Notes under the pieces: model-generated
Seen by the model: only the letters and a program-made list of their open reading frames with translations
Told to the model about the DNA's origin: nothing
Databases searched by the model: none
Program-made: the position numbers and the translations under genes
Shown here: positions 11,415 through 23,438 of the stretch, in pieces
How the letters are laid out: each line of letters starts with the position of its first letter
How positions within the stretch are numbered: the first letter of the stretch is position 1
Assembly (NCBI GenBank): GCA_922989275.2
Contig: OV277864.1
Span: 43,461,550 to 43,525,549 of the forward strand
From: Gari tellinella
Taxonomy: Eukaryota; Mollusca; Bivalvia; Cardiida; Psammobiidae
Direction of reading: 5' to 3'
DNA length: 64,000 bases

Positions 11415-11500
11415 GTTCAAAGTTATAAAGCATTTGAGTTGAGTCTGATCTCAGACTCAACTCAGACGCTTTATTATCTCTGGGCCTGTCCATGGTCTAA
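11415..11500. mobile_element. MITE G1, reduced
   Basis: GTTATAAAGCATTTGAGTTGAGTCTGAGATC-type arms closed directly on each other; long stem. Confidence 0.7.
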
Positions 11501-11935
11501 AACCTTTTAATCCATACATTTGTACATCTTTTACACAACCTGAAAGTAATGTTAAGGTATGTTTGAATCAGAAAAAAGGAGTTATAATAAAACAAGGTGA
11601 TACTTAACAAGAGTTTTGTTGGAAACGTATCTTTTGTATAGTTGTCCTCGGACATCAGGCTGTAATAATTGTTTGAGTCATATCAAGGTAATTATGTGCA
11701 ATATTTCTTGTATTTTTTAAAAAAAATCTCTTTTCATATGTTTTTTCATAGCAGCATTTTAAACTCTCTCTCTCTTTCTATGCAGATACCGACAAGAAGT
11801 TTTGATGTTGGTTTTTTTCTCCTGTACATTTTTGTGCTATATCTTACACATACATGGATTTGTTAAATACATGTACTTTTCTAATTCATTTTTGACAATG
11901 TTCAATACAGCATCAGTATCAGATGCAAACACATA

Positions 11936-12139
11936 CAGTAGAACCTCTCTATTACGACCGCTAAAACGGAGGCTAATTGATTGAATAAAGACAGGTGGTG
12001 GCTTAAAGCAATGTGACAGTGAAACAGAAAGCTCCTGAAGGAGCTTTCTGTTTCACTGTTACCTTGCTTTCAGCAGTCACCTGCCTTAAATACATGATAT
12101 TTATCAAACTTTAATGGTGGTAATAGGGAGGTTCTGCTG
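11936..12139. mobile_element. MITE C3
   Basis: CAGTAGAACCTCTCTATTAC ... GGTAATAGGGAGGTTCTGCTG, TA on both sides; hairpin GAAACAGAAAGCTCCTGAAGG... Confidence 0.85.
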
Positions 12140-12315
12140 TACATGTATTAGATTTTGATTGTTCACTCTTTGATATAAGGTTATGTTCTGTCAACGTGTC
12201 CGCAACAATAATTCTAGGAAAAATCATGGAAATATCCTCAAGGCAAGTGACTTTTTAAAGCTGAACAAAAGTAATGCAGAAAGAAGCTTTCTGCATTATC
12301 TTTGTTCTGCATTTT

Positions 12316-12755
12316 CTCATTCAATCCCAGCAATGAGTATACACATCGTTTACAAACAGTGTACCTGAAAGTAAACACTTGCCATATGCAAATAGTGAAG
12401 ACCCAGACCAGAGGTCTCCTATTGCAGCTTCCTGATCAGGGTCTGCACTGTTTATCATTTTGAAATACAGTTGAACTTCGATATCTCGAACTCGGTAATG
12501 TAGAACATAACCGTATTTCAAAGTTAAAACGTGGCTAAGCCACGTTTTAACTTTGAAACACGAGTATGTTAGACTTAACTGAGCATGAAGTAATTATGTA
12601 ATTCGTGTATCGAAATATCGGGTAGTTCAAGGTAAGCGAGTTCGAGATATCGAAGTTTGACTGTAAATTGTAAAAAGCAACCGTAAATAGTCAAAAATAG
12701 GCTAAAGGAATTGAAATAATACTAGGGAGGTTGCGATTGGGAGGAAAGGTTTAAC
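12316..12755 (+). mobile_element. MITE B4 carrying nested E3
   Basis: CTCATTCAATCCCAGCAATGAG ... GGGAGGAAAGGTTTAA; E3 sits at a TA in the right arm. Confidence 0.75.
12468..12663. mobile_element. MITE E3, nested in B4
   Basis: CAGTTGAACTTCGATATCTCG ... GAGATATCGAAGTTTGACTG, TA on both sides. Confidence 0.9.
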
Positions 12756-13060
12756 TGTATATGCATTTCCTCAATCGTCTTGGTAACACTTTTATCTTAT
12801 GATTAACACATGTATGACATTTCATAGTTTTACCCCAAACTTATTATCGCAGTGATATTTTAATATTTCAGCTGCATTTGTTAATGAATTTGATATAATA
12901 ATACAAGACTTTTGTTACTATAGCAACACAAAAAATACAAGTTATAAAGTTAAACGAGAGGTCTTTATTGAAATGCTAACATTAGTTTTTTCGTCCAAAA
13001 TTTATTACGGTGATACAGAATGAGTGGTTTGCATGAAGCAGAAATTAAAAAGCCAGTATA

Positions 13061-13288
13061 TTAACCCATTGCATGCTGGGTAGTATTTGGCGGCCATTTT
13101 AAAATGTCGTCTGCAGCGGGTATAACTCAAATTTTTGCAAAAGATTTTAGCAGTTTCTGATAGAATATTAACTTAGCTGCAAACTGTTTTGATCTCAGAT
13201 CAGGCCCCACAATGTGGGGCCTGATCTGAGATCAAAACTGTTTGCCTAGAGGTACACCTAAAAGTGTATCCCGCATGAAATGGGTTAA
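13061..13288 (-). mobile_element. MITE F2
   Basis: TTAACCCATTGCATGCTGGG ... CCGCATGAAATGGGTTAA; 67-base perfect palindrome at 13179-13245. Confidence 0.85.
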
Positions 13289-13318
13289 GATCTGTTCAAT
13301 GCAGAATATTAGTGAAAT

Positions 13319-13504
13319 TTAACGCTTGCCATGCTAGTGGTGAAACCATGCTGTAACCTATGCAAACAGTTTTTATCCTGATCAGGATCCAAACTGTTTA
13401 ACACTCTGTCCCTGTTTTAAAAAGAAATGTTTTGAAAAATCTATTTTTAAAACAGTAGCAGACAACAATTGTTGCAGACGAAAAATATTACCCAGCATGC
13501 AAAG
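13319..13504 (+). mobile_element. MITE F3
   Basis: TTAACGCTTGCCATGCTAGT, CAGTAGCAGACAACAATTGTTGCAGACG, TTACCCAGCATGCAAAGG. Confidence 0.78.
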
Positions 13505-13746
13505 GAACCACAGGTGGCTGCTTTGTGCTTTTCCCCATGATTAAAAAATGATTATATTTCATTCAAGTATAGATGAAAGTGCTATTCTTCATGAATGTTC
13601 CTTAAAACCTTGCCTGCCTGTTTTTGTGCAGAGGAGATTCCCAGTATAAGCTTTGTACTAAATCAGTAAAACCTGACTATGATGATCATTTGAAAGAAGC
13701 TCTGTTTCAGTTTTTGTCAGGCCCCAAAGTTTTAGGGGTGAATCAA

Positions 13747-13887
13747 TTAACAAGGCATCTCATCAGGATCCAAACTGTTTGACACACTGACCTTGTTTTG
13801 AAAAGGAATTTAGACAATTTTATTTCTAGACAGCAGCAGACAACAATTGTTGCAGACAAAAGATTTACCCAGCATGCAATGAGTTAA
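13747..13887 (+). mobile_element. MITE F4, shortened
   Basis: CATCAGGATCCAAACTGTTTGAC, GCAGCAGACAACAATTGTTG, CCCAGCATGCAATGAGTTAA. Confidence 0.75.
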
Positions 13888-14098
13888 GGAGTGATCTTTT
13901 GAGTGTTGATTATAGCAGAGTTTTACTGTACTACAGTTCCCCAAGACTTGAGGTTTATACATGTACATGGACACTAGAGAAACTCTTCAGGTTTTTATGT
14001 GGGTTTGGCAATAGTACTGTCCCAAGCTAAAGGATAATTTTGCCGTTTAGGCCTGGATATTGTCATTAGCTGCAAGTGCTACCTTGGTCCAAGGTTAT

Positions 14099-14222
14099 AA
14101 AGCTTTTGACTTGAGTCTGATATTGTTCTCAATCATTTGATTGGTCAGATTTGAGTTTTTGCTGAGCAAAAACTCAAATCTGACCAATCAAATGTTTGAG
14201 AATTATCTCAGACTCAACTAAA
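14099..14222. mobile_element. MITE G2
   Basis: CCAAGGTTATAAAGCTTTTG arm, GATTGGTCAGATTTGAGTTTTTGC hairpin; right end truncated at A9. Confidence 0.78.
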
Positions 14223-14225
14223 AAA

Positions 14226-14465
14226 ATTATACCCCTGGGGCATGGTTTTGAAGGCAGCGGTGATCACTTAGAGCAGGTTGGAACTAAATCAGATGAGCCT
14301 TGAGGAGCATTCTGCTTTCCTTTCAGCCTGCTTTGATCTACCAACTGCTAGGATACAGAACATATTTCTTAATGTACATGTTTAAGAGTATAAATTGGAA
14401 TTATTTTCTTCCGTGTAGGAATAAATTAGATGCGCTAAAAGGCACTTCTTTTTGGGAAAGGTTAA
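14226..14465 (+). mobile_element. MITE A9, decayed, abutting G2
   Basis: TTGAAGGCAGCGGTGATCAC, hairpin 14270-14335, and right arm TAGATGCGCTAAAAGGCA...GGTTAA. Confidence 0.65.
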
Positions 14466-14552
14466 ATACTCTCTGTGCATATTTCTAACAGTTTACTGAA
14501 CATAGGTCTGACTGGGCAACCAAATCTTAAACTTGACAGAGCAGGTGCCCGT

Positions 14553-14787
14553 TTCATAAAACTTTTTTCTTCAAATAATGTTGTAAGTCAGATTATAAAA
14601 GTCTCAATTATTATTTATTTCTCCATCTAATCCTGTCTTGTGACATCTCTTTGGAATCGTCCTTTCAAGACGATTCCAAAGAGATGTCACAAGACAGGAT
14701 TAGATGGAGAAATCAGAAATTAAAAGCATTTTAAAGTATTGACTTGCAACCGTTTTTGTCGTACGAAGTTGTATGAAACAGGCCTTA
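14553..14787. mobile_element. MITE H1
   Basis: GTTTCATAAAACTTTTTTCTTC ... AAGTTGTATGAAAC; perfect inner arms ATTTCTCCATCTAATCCTGT / reverse near 14618-14712. Confidence 0.8.
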
Positions 14788-14789
14788 GG

Positions 14790-15085
14790 TTTGTAGCTGT
14801 TGAAGTATCTGGGTCTGAGGTAGGACTATTACTAAACCCACTACTCTTGGTCACATTCCGCAGAGAGTGATGTTTATTTTTGCTAGAAATTGACACTATT
14901 TTTAATAAAACATTTTTTGTACTGTAACAAATCACATGTACCATTGGTTTTTATACTCGCATGTGTCATTGTATACACTCTGTGTTATATATTTATGTCA
15001 GAACAAGTTTCAGTTGTTTTTGTTTTGTCGAGTAACTCATTGAGATGTTTTCGTTTTGTTCATTTCATTTCTCATTGACCTGGCT
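14790..15085. other. No gene seen
   Basis: Unique-looking AT-rich sequence between MITE H1 and G3 without a supported exon. Confidence 0.5.
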
Positions 15086-15226
15086 CCAAGGTTATAAAGC
15101 ATTTTAGTTGAGGTCAGAGATCGTTCTCAAGTATTGGATTGGTCAGATTTGAGCTGTTGCTCAAATCTGACCAATTAAATGCTTGAGAATTATCTCAGAC
15201 TCAATTCAAAGGCTTTATAACCTTGG
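15086..15226. mobile_element. MITE G3, near-perfect foldback
   Basis: CCAAGGTTATAAAGCATTTT ... AGGCTTTATAACCTTGG around TTTGAGCTGTTGCTCAAA. Confidence 0.85.
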
Positions 15227-15871
15227 ACCATGTGTTTAGGGACCATACCCGACAGGAAGCATGTCACTACATTGGGGCAGAGGTTGGCTTGAAAATCATT
15301 TTGCTTTGTCAGTTTCAGTATTTCGCAATAGGTGTTTAATCTTGGCAACAGTTCATTTTGTTAAGTGACCATTAGAAAGAAGAGGCTTGGATTAAAGACA
15401 TAATAAGCTTGATTAAAATTAATGCACCTGCATGTGGTGTTCTTGTTCACTATTACAATTTCATAAATAAACTTTTCTTTTAAATCTTGAATATTAATTA
15501 GTATGCAAATAGTAAAGAGTACTTTCAGTACTTTGATTGTTTATTGCCTCACCCAGTGTCAACTCTGTCAGAAGTCCCGGAACATGTGGCATTGTAGTTT
15601 AGATGTTAAAAGTGATAACACAATGAAAAAGAAACAAAAAATATGAACATACAAGAAAATGAAGATAAAAATTTCAAAAGGTCATATTTCACTAATACTA
15701 AACTATATAATTATGGAACTTGTACCATGTGTAATAATATCTACATGTAGTTACATTGTATCAGAGTGTCCCTATGTCCAGACAATGAGATTGTTTTGAA
15801 AATATGTCAACTTGGTATATCAGTTGCATATAGAACTAAATGGAAGCTAGATCGGTTTGAAAGATACATAA
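15227..15871. other. No gene seen
   Basis: AT-rich sequence without inverted repeats, splice-framed frames or recognisable repeats. Confidence 0.5.
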
Positions 15872-16082
15872 TAATTAACTCTTCAACACCATGGACCTGT
15901 TTAAAATATACCCATTACATTTGCAGACAATGTAGACCCAGGGTCTATACTGAGTGCTAATTTAGAGCAGTATTCATTAAACTCCCCGAATTCCAAGTAG
16001 ACTGGTTCATTTTTTTGGCACTAAAAAGATCCACAAGAGAATCTAATAACCTACAAGAGTTACTTAGTGTTGAAAGAGTTAA
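15872..16082 (+). mobile_element. MITE M1 (TTAA family M)
   Basis: TTAACTCTTCAACACCATGG ... TTACTTAGTGTTGAAAGAGTTAA; core GTAGACCCAGGGTCTATACTG. Confidence 0.82.
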
Positions 16083-16344
16083 ACCTTCTTCTGCTTTTGA
16101 CAACTTTTTATTTCGAACATGTAGACCTAGATCAGTGTCTTTACTGTTTTCTTACAGGATCTGTCTGACACGTACAATACTGCACTGTTTCTTAGAGAAA
16201 TTGTGCCATATTTTATTAGCCAATGGAAATTTAGATGCTAGTTGTTCATAGTGGGCGGAGTTTTATACATGCATATGAATATTCAGCAGGAGAAGGATTA
16301 AATGCTTAACAAAAAGTAATTTCAAAATAGTAAAAATTGATGTA

Positions 16345-16471
16345 TGCTCATATACATTTTTAAAGTTTGAAATATGGGTATGTTCGACTTAAGCGAGATC
16401 AATTGATCGAAATTAAACATGAAATACCGGTAAGATCGATTTAAGTGAGTTTGAAGTATCGAGTTTCGACT
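16345..16471. mobile_element. MITE E4, right half
   Basis: AAAGTTTGAAATATGGGTATG ... TTTGAAGTATCGAGTTTCGACTG; left half missing. Confidence 0.65.
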
Positions 16472-16638
16472 GTATTAAAGTTGACAATTTTTCAAAGTAC
16501 ATCTCATTGTACTGGGCAAATGTGTACTTACGACTGGGCTGTTGTATATTGTGTGTACTAAACACATAGGCTCTGATTATGAAATGTTATCTGTACATTT
16601 TGACATAGAGTATGTATCAACCATATTTGTACAGTACA

Positions 16639-16905
16639 GTTTAAACCACCTATTACGACCACTCTGAAGAAGTCTCAGCTTGTGTGTCTAAGATCGGTGG
16701 CTGCTTAAAGCAATATGAAAGTAAAAGCAAAAGTACATGTATTCTGCTTTACTTTTATACTGATTTAAGGCTGCCAATTGCTTTTATTTCTTTCCTTCAT
16801 ACCTGTTTGTGCAAATTAAGACTGCTTAAAGCAAAATGAAGGTAAAGCAGAAAGTTCCTTTAGGAGCTTTCTGCTTTACTTTCACTTTGTTTTAGCTTGT
16901 TCTTT
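16639..16905. mobile_element. MITE family C, two degraded hairpins in tandem
   Basis: CAGTTTAAACCACCTATTACGACC, then two AAAGCAATATGAAAG / AAAGCAAAATGAAGG hairpins (16702-16768, 16830-16892). Confidence 0.6.
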
Positions 16906-17199
16906 TTATTCACTGCCATCAAAGAATTATCATTTTTGGTACTTACCAAGAGGAGTTGGTAAAGTTGCTTATACCGAGGAAAGGGTTACCGGGGTAACGC
17001 AATTAGTGAAACTTCTTCAAATAGTCGTAATACTGAGTTCTTACTGTAGGGATATTTCAGTGTGATATGGGATATTACTATTTGGAGAAAAAAATATCTG
17101 ATTTATAAAAAGAAAAAAAATGATGAAAAAAAATCTTTATAGTTATAAAACATTTTCCTAAAGTTTCTTATCATACATTGCACTAAACATTATAATTTA

Positions 17200-17432
17200 T
17201 TAACCCATTCAGCCCTAGCGATGAGTATACTCATCATTTACAACAGTATGCCTTTGAAGAGTACACTTGCATTATGCAAATAGTGTATATCCTTAAGGAG
17301 CCTTTTGATCAGGGTTTGCACTGTTTGTCATTTTGAAATCTGTTGTGATAAACATCCCAAAATAATAAGAAATGGACTAGACTTTAGTTGGAGATTGAAA
17401 TTGTCCATTTAAAGTTTCAGGAGTGATTGAGT
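17200..17432 (+). mobile_element. MITE B5
   Basis: TTAACCCATTCAGCCCTAGC ... AGTTTCAGGAGTGATTGAGTTA; hairpin shortened. Confidence 0.75.
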
Positions 17433-17569
17433 TAGTTGACATTTTATTTGTTGTTATAGGCTGATCATATACAGCCAAGCCTATGTTAAGAGACCTTAAT
17501 TCAATTGAAGATGCGTGGCAAGTCTTTAAAAAAAAAGATAACAGCTTAATGCAGAAGTGAAAGCAGTGA

Positions 17570-17800
17570 CAGCATGATAAGCTCTATTACCTCTTACCAT
17601 GTTTGCGGTGAAAGCATGATAAGCTTTGCAAAAAGTTGGGATCCTGATTAGACGCCAGATAACGCAGCGTCTCATTAGGCTCCAAACTGTTTTACAGTCT
17701 GACCCTGTTTTAAAAAGAAATTTTGAAAATTCTATTTTCAGAACAATAGCAGATGACAATTGTTGCAGATGAAAAAATTACCCAGCATGCAAAAAGTTAA
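17570..17800 (+). mobile_element. MITE F5, inside a degraded C element
   Basis: CATGATAAGCTCTATTACC, GTTGGGATCCTGATTAGACGCC, CCCAGCATGCAAAAAGTTAA; flanked by family-C hairpin parts (CTTAATGCAGAAGTGAAAG, ACATAAGCTGCTACCTG). Confidence 0.7.
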
Positions 17801-18290
17801 GAACTTTCTGCAATTTTTTTTCTGACATAAGCTGCTACCTGTCTTTAAGGATCTTGATGGTTGCTTAGCATATGCTTGTCTGTATCATTTACTGTATAGA
17901 GAATCATTTACTTACAACATACATATATACCATGTATGATTTCGAACTATTTACTTGACGATGTATGTCAGTAGAATTAACTTACACTGTGGTATTTATG
18001 TTATGTGACAATTAATATGCAATCAAGATTATACGTCAACATATATTTTAAGTGAAACATAAACTATGTTTTTGTTTTTTTTCGTGAGTATTTAAATCAG
18101 GAGACAGGTCTCCTAAACTTTTCGAGGGTGGGTTAGATATACCACCAGTAGAGAAGAGGAATGTAATATGTAACATGTAGAAAATATACATGTATACATC
18201 TTCAGTAAAAATACATATCAGTTCCAGCCATGTGTTTGTTGTTAATTACTCTCCATACAGTTAACCCCTTTTCCCCCCTTAGAAGCTCCT

Positions 18291-18542
18291 TTAACCCTTT
18301 CTCCCATAGCATGTTTCTAGTATTGAATTTAGGTGTCTATTTAAAGCAGGTTGAAAGTAAAGCAGAATGCGCCTTAAGGCGCATTCTGCTTTACTTTCAG
18401 CCTGCTTTAAGTTAGCATATACCAGGATATAGAAAATAATTCTTATGAAACATATTTATAAGTATATAAATTGGAACTATTTTCTTCAGTGAAGGAATAA
18501 ATAATAGGCGTAAAAAGGCCTATTTATGGGGTAATTGGTTAA
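18291..18542 (+). mobile_element. MITE A10, nested in an older A copy
   Basis: TTAACCCTTTCTCCCATAGC ... ATGGGGTAATTGGTTAA, near-perfect hairpin 18343-18411. Family-A sequence resumes outside it on both sides (18261-18290 and 18543-18600), so it landed at a TTAA of an older copy. Confidence 0.75.
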
Positions 18543-18589
18543 ACACATTCAATTTATTCCTCCACTGAAGAAGATATTTGTAGTTCCAA

Positions 18590-19845
18590 ATTTGTAGTCA
18601 TAAAAACGTATATGAAATATTTTAGTAGCCACAGTTTTAGCCAAATCTTTATCAAACCTTGTCAGAATGGCCATTTTGACAAAATGTAGGTCAAATTTGA
18701 ATATGTGTGATGTGTGGTAAAAAAGAAGGTTGCTTGGTCAAATCTTAGAAAAAGCCTGTGAACACTTTAGTAGCCACAATTTTAGCCAAATCTTTATCAA
18801 ACTTGGTCAGAATTACCATCTTGACAAAATCTAGGTCAAGTTAGAACATTGGTCTTGTGGGGTTAGTAAGAAGGTCAATAGGTCAAATCTTAGAAAAATC
18901 CTGTGAACACTCTAGAATTAAGCCACACATCAAACTGGGTCAAAATGACAATCTTGACAAAATCTAAGTTATGTGGGTCAAGAAATATGTCACTAGGTCA
19001 AATCTTAGAAAAATCTAGAAGCCACTATTTGAGCCAAATGTTTGGGGTAAAAAAGTAGGTCACGAGGTCCAATCTTTGAAAAAGTTTGTGAACACTCTCG
19101 TAGCCACAATTTTAGCCAAATTCTGATCAAACTTATCTTGATAAAATCTAGGTCAAGTTAAAAAATGGGTTATGTTAGGTCAAAAAGTAGGTTGCTTGGT
19201 CAAATCTTGGAAAAGGCTTGTGAAAACTAGTAGCCACAATTTTAGCCAAATCTTTGTCAAACTTGCTCAGAATGTTCTCCTGGACAAAACTTTGGCCCAG
19301 TTTTGAATATGGGTATAATGCAATAAAAAAGTAGGTCATTAGGTCAAATCTTAGAAAAAGCTTATGATCACTCTAGAAGTCACAAATTTAGTCCAATAGT
19401 CATCAAACTTACAATTATCACCTACACAAAATCTATGCCCAGTTTGAATATGGGTTTGAACAAGTAGGTCACTAGATCTAAGCTTTATTTATACTTGTAA
19501 GTGCTCTCGAGGTTACAATTATAGCTTAACCTTAATCAAACTTGCTCAGAATTATCTAATTGACAAAATCGAGAGTCGACAATTTTAGAATGTGTCACAT
19601 TTTGTAAAAAATTAGGTCACTCAAAGCCTAGGTCAAAACTTTAGCTTTGAACACTCTAGAGGCTAGAATTGTGATTCAATCGATCTTCATCAAACTTGGT
19701 CAGTATGATCAACTTGATGGAATATAAAACTTTGCTCATGGGTTCCAAAAGTAAGTAACTAGGACAAATGAGAGAATGTGGATTCCACTGTTTGCCTCAT
19801 CAAGCCGATTCAGGGCCATCATGGCACTAGCTCTTGTTGGGTTTC
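18590..19845. repeat. Long repeat with degenerate 145-bp tandem units
   Basis: Units recur every 145 bases early in the block (TAGTAGCCACA at about 18624 and 18769, a related TAGAATTAAGCCACA near 18914), with phrases AAATCTTAGAAAAA and GTAGGTCACTAGGTCAAAT. Ends CAGGGCCATCATGGCACTAGCTCTTGTT, as in the AGCTCACCTG repeat class. Confidence 0.75.
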
Positions 19846-20255
19846 TGAGCGTATGTACATTTGTATAGTTGTATAACTTTTTTTGGACTGATCATCTCCA
19901 TAATGTAGTGCACAGGTTTCTTATTGAGAAGGGTTTTCTTGGAATTGTGTGACTGCGTGTAACTCAACACTAAAACAGGTAGTGTGGGTTATTAGGTTCT
20001 CGATCATATTTATGTGAACCGTTTAACAAATTGCTTAATTTGGATGAATGGATAAGTTTGGTTTAACGGCACTGCAGCACAATTTTTTAATAGGTCATTA
20101 ATAGTGCCAATGAAGAATGATCAGATTAGATGATGATATTATCTGGAAGATTATTTTAGCTAATCCCACTCTTTGCAAAGCAGAGCATGGGATCCTTATA
20201 TGTGAAGGTAATTGTGTGGTTTTCAATTGGAGGGAGAAGACGTGCGTTTTTTCTA

Positions 20256-22873
20256 AACAAGAGCCAATCGCTCACCTAGGACCGTTGATGTAAATGTAAC
20301 ATATATTGGGAAGCTGAGAAATTATGACAATATGATTGTGCCAATTACTGATTGGATGATGCTGAGTGCAAAAAAGCTAAGCTTAGGCTACTGTAGTTTA
20401 AGAGAAGATTTTTTAAGTTTTTTTTTTTAAAATCTATTTTTAGCTCCTATGACCTAGATATGCAACGGACCGGAACCATTTGAGCAGTATTAATAAAGTA
20501 CCCCTAGAAGTTGCACTATGCCAAATATTAAAGCTCTAGCCATATTAGTTTCAGAGAAGAAGAGGTTTGAAGATTTCACTATACAACTTTATGTAAATTT
20601 GTGGGGCAGGGTCATTTTTGCACCCAGGGACATAATTTGAACAATCTTGATAGAGGACCTGAAGATGATGCTTTGTGCAAAATATCTAAGCTCAGGGTAC
20701 TGTAGTTTAAGAGAAGAAGATTTTTTAAGTTTTTAGCTCACCTGAGCCGAAGGCTCAAGGTGAGCTATTGTGACCGCTCATTGTCCGTAGTACGTCTGTC
20801 CGTCTGTCCGTCTGTCCGTTCACTTTTACTTCAAACGACATCTCCTCTGAACCCGGGGATTGTAGGGCGGATTCAAACTGCTCATGATGTTCCTTGGATG
20901 CTTCTCTACAGAAGTTGTCTAAATGAAAGAGAAAAAGCAAAAACTCTGCTTGAAAAAGCAAAAAAGCAAAAAATTTTAAAAAATCTTCTTGCTAAAAACT
21001 ACTAGGCCCTAAGCTTTGATATTTTTACAGTAGAATCTCCTGGTCGATCCCTCTATAGTTTGTTAAAATGAAATCCCTAGGGTCACACTTGACGCCACCC
21101 TGCGCAGTTTAAGTGCTGCTCTAGGCAGGTTTTACAGTATTTTTGATGAAGCAAAAGCAGAACTGTATTTTACCTGAGTTACTCTTAATATACTAAGGGC
21201 AAATAGCCAATATTTGCAAACATTTTGGATCCAGATCAGATGCAACATAATGCTGCATCTAATTTGGATCCAAACTATTGGTACTCATTTACCAACTGAA
21301 CATGTTCTAAATTCTTTTTTTTGTCACTTTTCGCATACAGTAGGTTTTAAGCAGATATCATTTCAGTCTGGTAAGGGTAAGCCTTCAGAGCAGTTGCTAA
21401 TTCTACCATACTACCCAGTATTTGACCTCAGCCACTGAACTGATGGTCTTAGCTGAACATGTTGTCTGCTAAAGTTTATAAATGGTTTAGTCTGCTTCAT
21501 ACTTAGAGAAACAGGGTCTGGAAGTGATCCACTGACAGTTATGTAATTATGTCTTTTGCCATATTTATACATATGTTTAATATTCAAAATATGTATAGCA
21601 GACAGCAATTCAGCATAATAAGAGTTAGACCCTAGCCAAATTTCCTACTGGCAGAGTTACATAACTGAACTCTGGTCAGCTGATGAGGTTGCATATGGTG
21701 GTGTCTGCTATATATTTATGCCCTGCAGTTGGGGGCATATTGTTTTTGTCTGTCTGCTTTTTTGTCTGTTTGTCCATTTGTTTGTCTGTCAGTCCACAAC
21801 TTTAATCTTAGCCATAACTTTGTTAAAGTTAGAAACTTTATAACTTGGGTCATGTCGTACAAAGGTCAATGTCAATTTTGAGATATTTCCCAGTGTCATA
21901 TTTTCTTGTCTTTGAGATAACTCCAGTTCTACTGATGTTAACCCATTACCCCATACATATGCCTTTTTACGCCTTTAATTTATTCCTCCTCTAAAGAAAA
22001 TAATTCCACTTTATATAGTCATAAACATGTAAGATATAAGAAATAGTATCTATATCTTAGTAGATGATAACTTAAAGCAGGTTGAAAGTAAAGCAGAGTG
22101 CGCAATAAATAATCATATGGAAATACATGTAGCTTGATAAGAAGAAGTGTCATGGATAAGGGCCATAACTCTGCCAACAATATTTTTTTAAGTTATTCCA
22201 ATTTGTCATGTTTTTTTTGTCTGGAAGATAATTCCATTTACAGCTATATTAAAATGTTGTCTTGCCTATTAAGCTAAGGCACAATGACCTCAGGTGAGCG
22301 AATTAAGGGCCATGGCCCTCTTGTTATTTAAAAAATCTATTTTTAGCTCATGTGACCTAGATATGCAATGGACCGGAACCATTTGAACAATATTCGTATA
22401 GTACCTCTAGATGTTAAACCATGCCAAATATCAAAGTTCTAGCTATAATAATTTCAGAGAAGAAGAGGTTTGAAGATTTCACTATATAACTTTATGTAAA
22501 TTTGTGACCCCGGGGTGGGCCATTTTTGACCCCAGGGACATAATTTGAACAATCTTGATAGAGGACCTGTAGATGATGGTATGTGCAAAATATCTAAACT
22601 CAGGGTACGGTGGTTTCAGAGAAGAAGATTTTTTAAGTTTTTATTGAAACGATCTATTTTTAGCTCCTGTGACCTAGATATGCAACGGATCGGAAATATT
22701 TTAACAACTTTCAAAGATGTTTATATAAGGATCAATCCTGCCAAGTTTTTTTAAAATACATCAAGTAGTTTAGGAGGAGATGTCGTTTAAAGAAATCGTT
22801 GACGACGGACGAACGAACGGACGACGACAGACACAGGACGATCAATATAGCTCACCTTGGCCAGGTGAGCTAA
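20256..22873. repeat. Composite of nested AGCTCACCTG-type repeats
   Basis: An inverted pair marks the core: AGCTCACCTGAGCCGAAGGCTCAAGGTGAGCT near 20733 and AGCTCACCTTGGCCAGGTGAGCT near 22850. Within it lie a GTCCGTCT microsatellite (about 20792), a further right end CAGGTGAGCGAATTAAGGGCC at about 22283, MITE A11, and CCTATGACCTAGATATGCAA phrases repeated at about 20447, 22347 and 22669. No gene seen. Confidence 0.7.
21938..22103 (-). mobile_element. MITE A11, half copy
   Basis: TTAACCCATTACCCCATACA, GCCTTTAATTTATTCCTCC and the first hairpin arm; the second arm is missing. Confidence 0.75.
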
Positions 22874-22916
22874 AAATGTAAACTAGATCTAATTTCAATG
22901 ATTAATCTTTGTGCTT

Positions 22917-23438
22917 TTTAAAGAGAATTGCAACCAGAGTTGGCATTAAAAATAGCAATTTGTAAATAACTGTTAAGCGTTTATATAAACGTGTAAGAAT
23001 TAGTTTATGATAAGAAATTCTGTTTAAAAAATGCATTTCAATCAAATAAAATTATTAAGCGCAGGTGGGATTTGAACCCAGGACCCTGCATGCGGGGACA
23101 GAAAAGCAAAATAATTCAACCCCTTAACCCCCTGAGCCAATCTGCCTATTCATATATCTGGGATTGATTTAATATACTTCAGTGTGTAGTGATGGAGAGT
23201 ACATAATACGGCCCTGGTTTATGTCTGAGCCCTGGTGATCAATTTCTGTTGCATCGACAGACGCAACGGATAAAGCGACAGAAAATATCTTAAAAAAAAC
23301 TAAGATTTGAAGTCTTTTCATTAGGGTGTTTTTAGACTGATCATATATTTCTAATACCAGATGCTCGATAATTTGGTTTTATTTGAGTATTTTCTTTTAT
23401 TTTTGAAAATACACCATCTGGTTGTGTGTCGCTTTAAA
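22917..23438. mobile_element. MITE S1, inverted-repeat element with tRNA-like centre
   Basis: Ends TTTAAAGAGAATTGCAACCAGA and ACCATCTGGTTGTGTGTCGCTTTAAA are inverted. On the minus strand near 23150-23045 the centre reads like a tRNA gene: TGGCTCAGGGGGTTAAG (A-box-like) and GGGTTCAAATCCCAC (B-box-like). It shares its final TTTAAA with S2. Confidence 0.75.

Noticed and set aside
23045..23150. Possible tRNA gene on the minus strand
   Set aside because: A- and B-box-like motifs are present, but acceptor and anticodon stems do not pair convincingly and the segment lies inside MITE S1.
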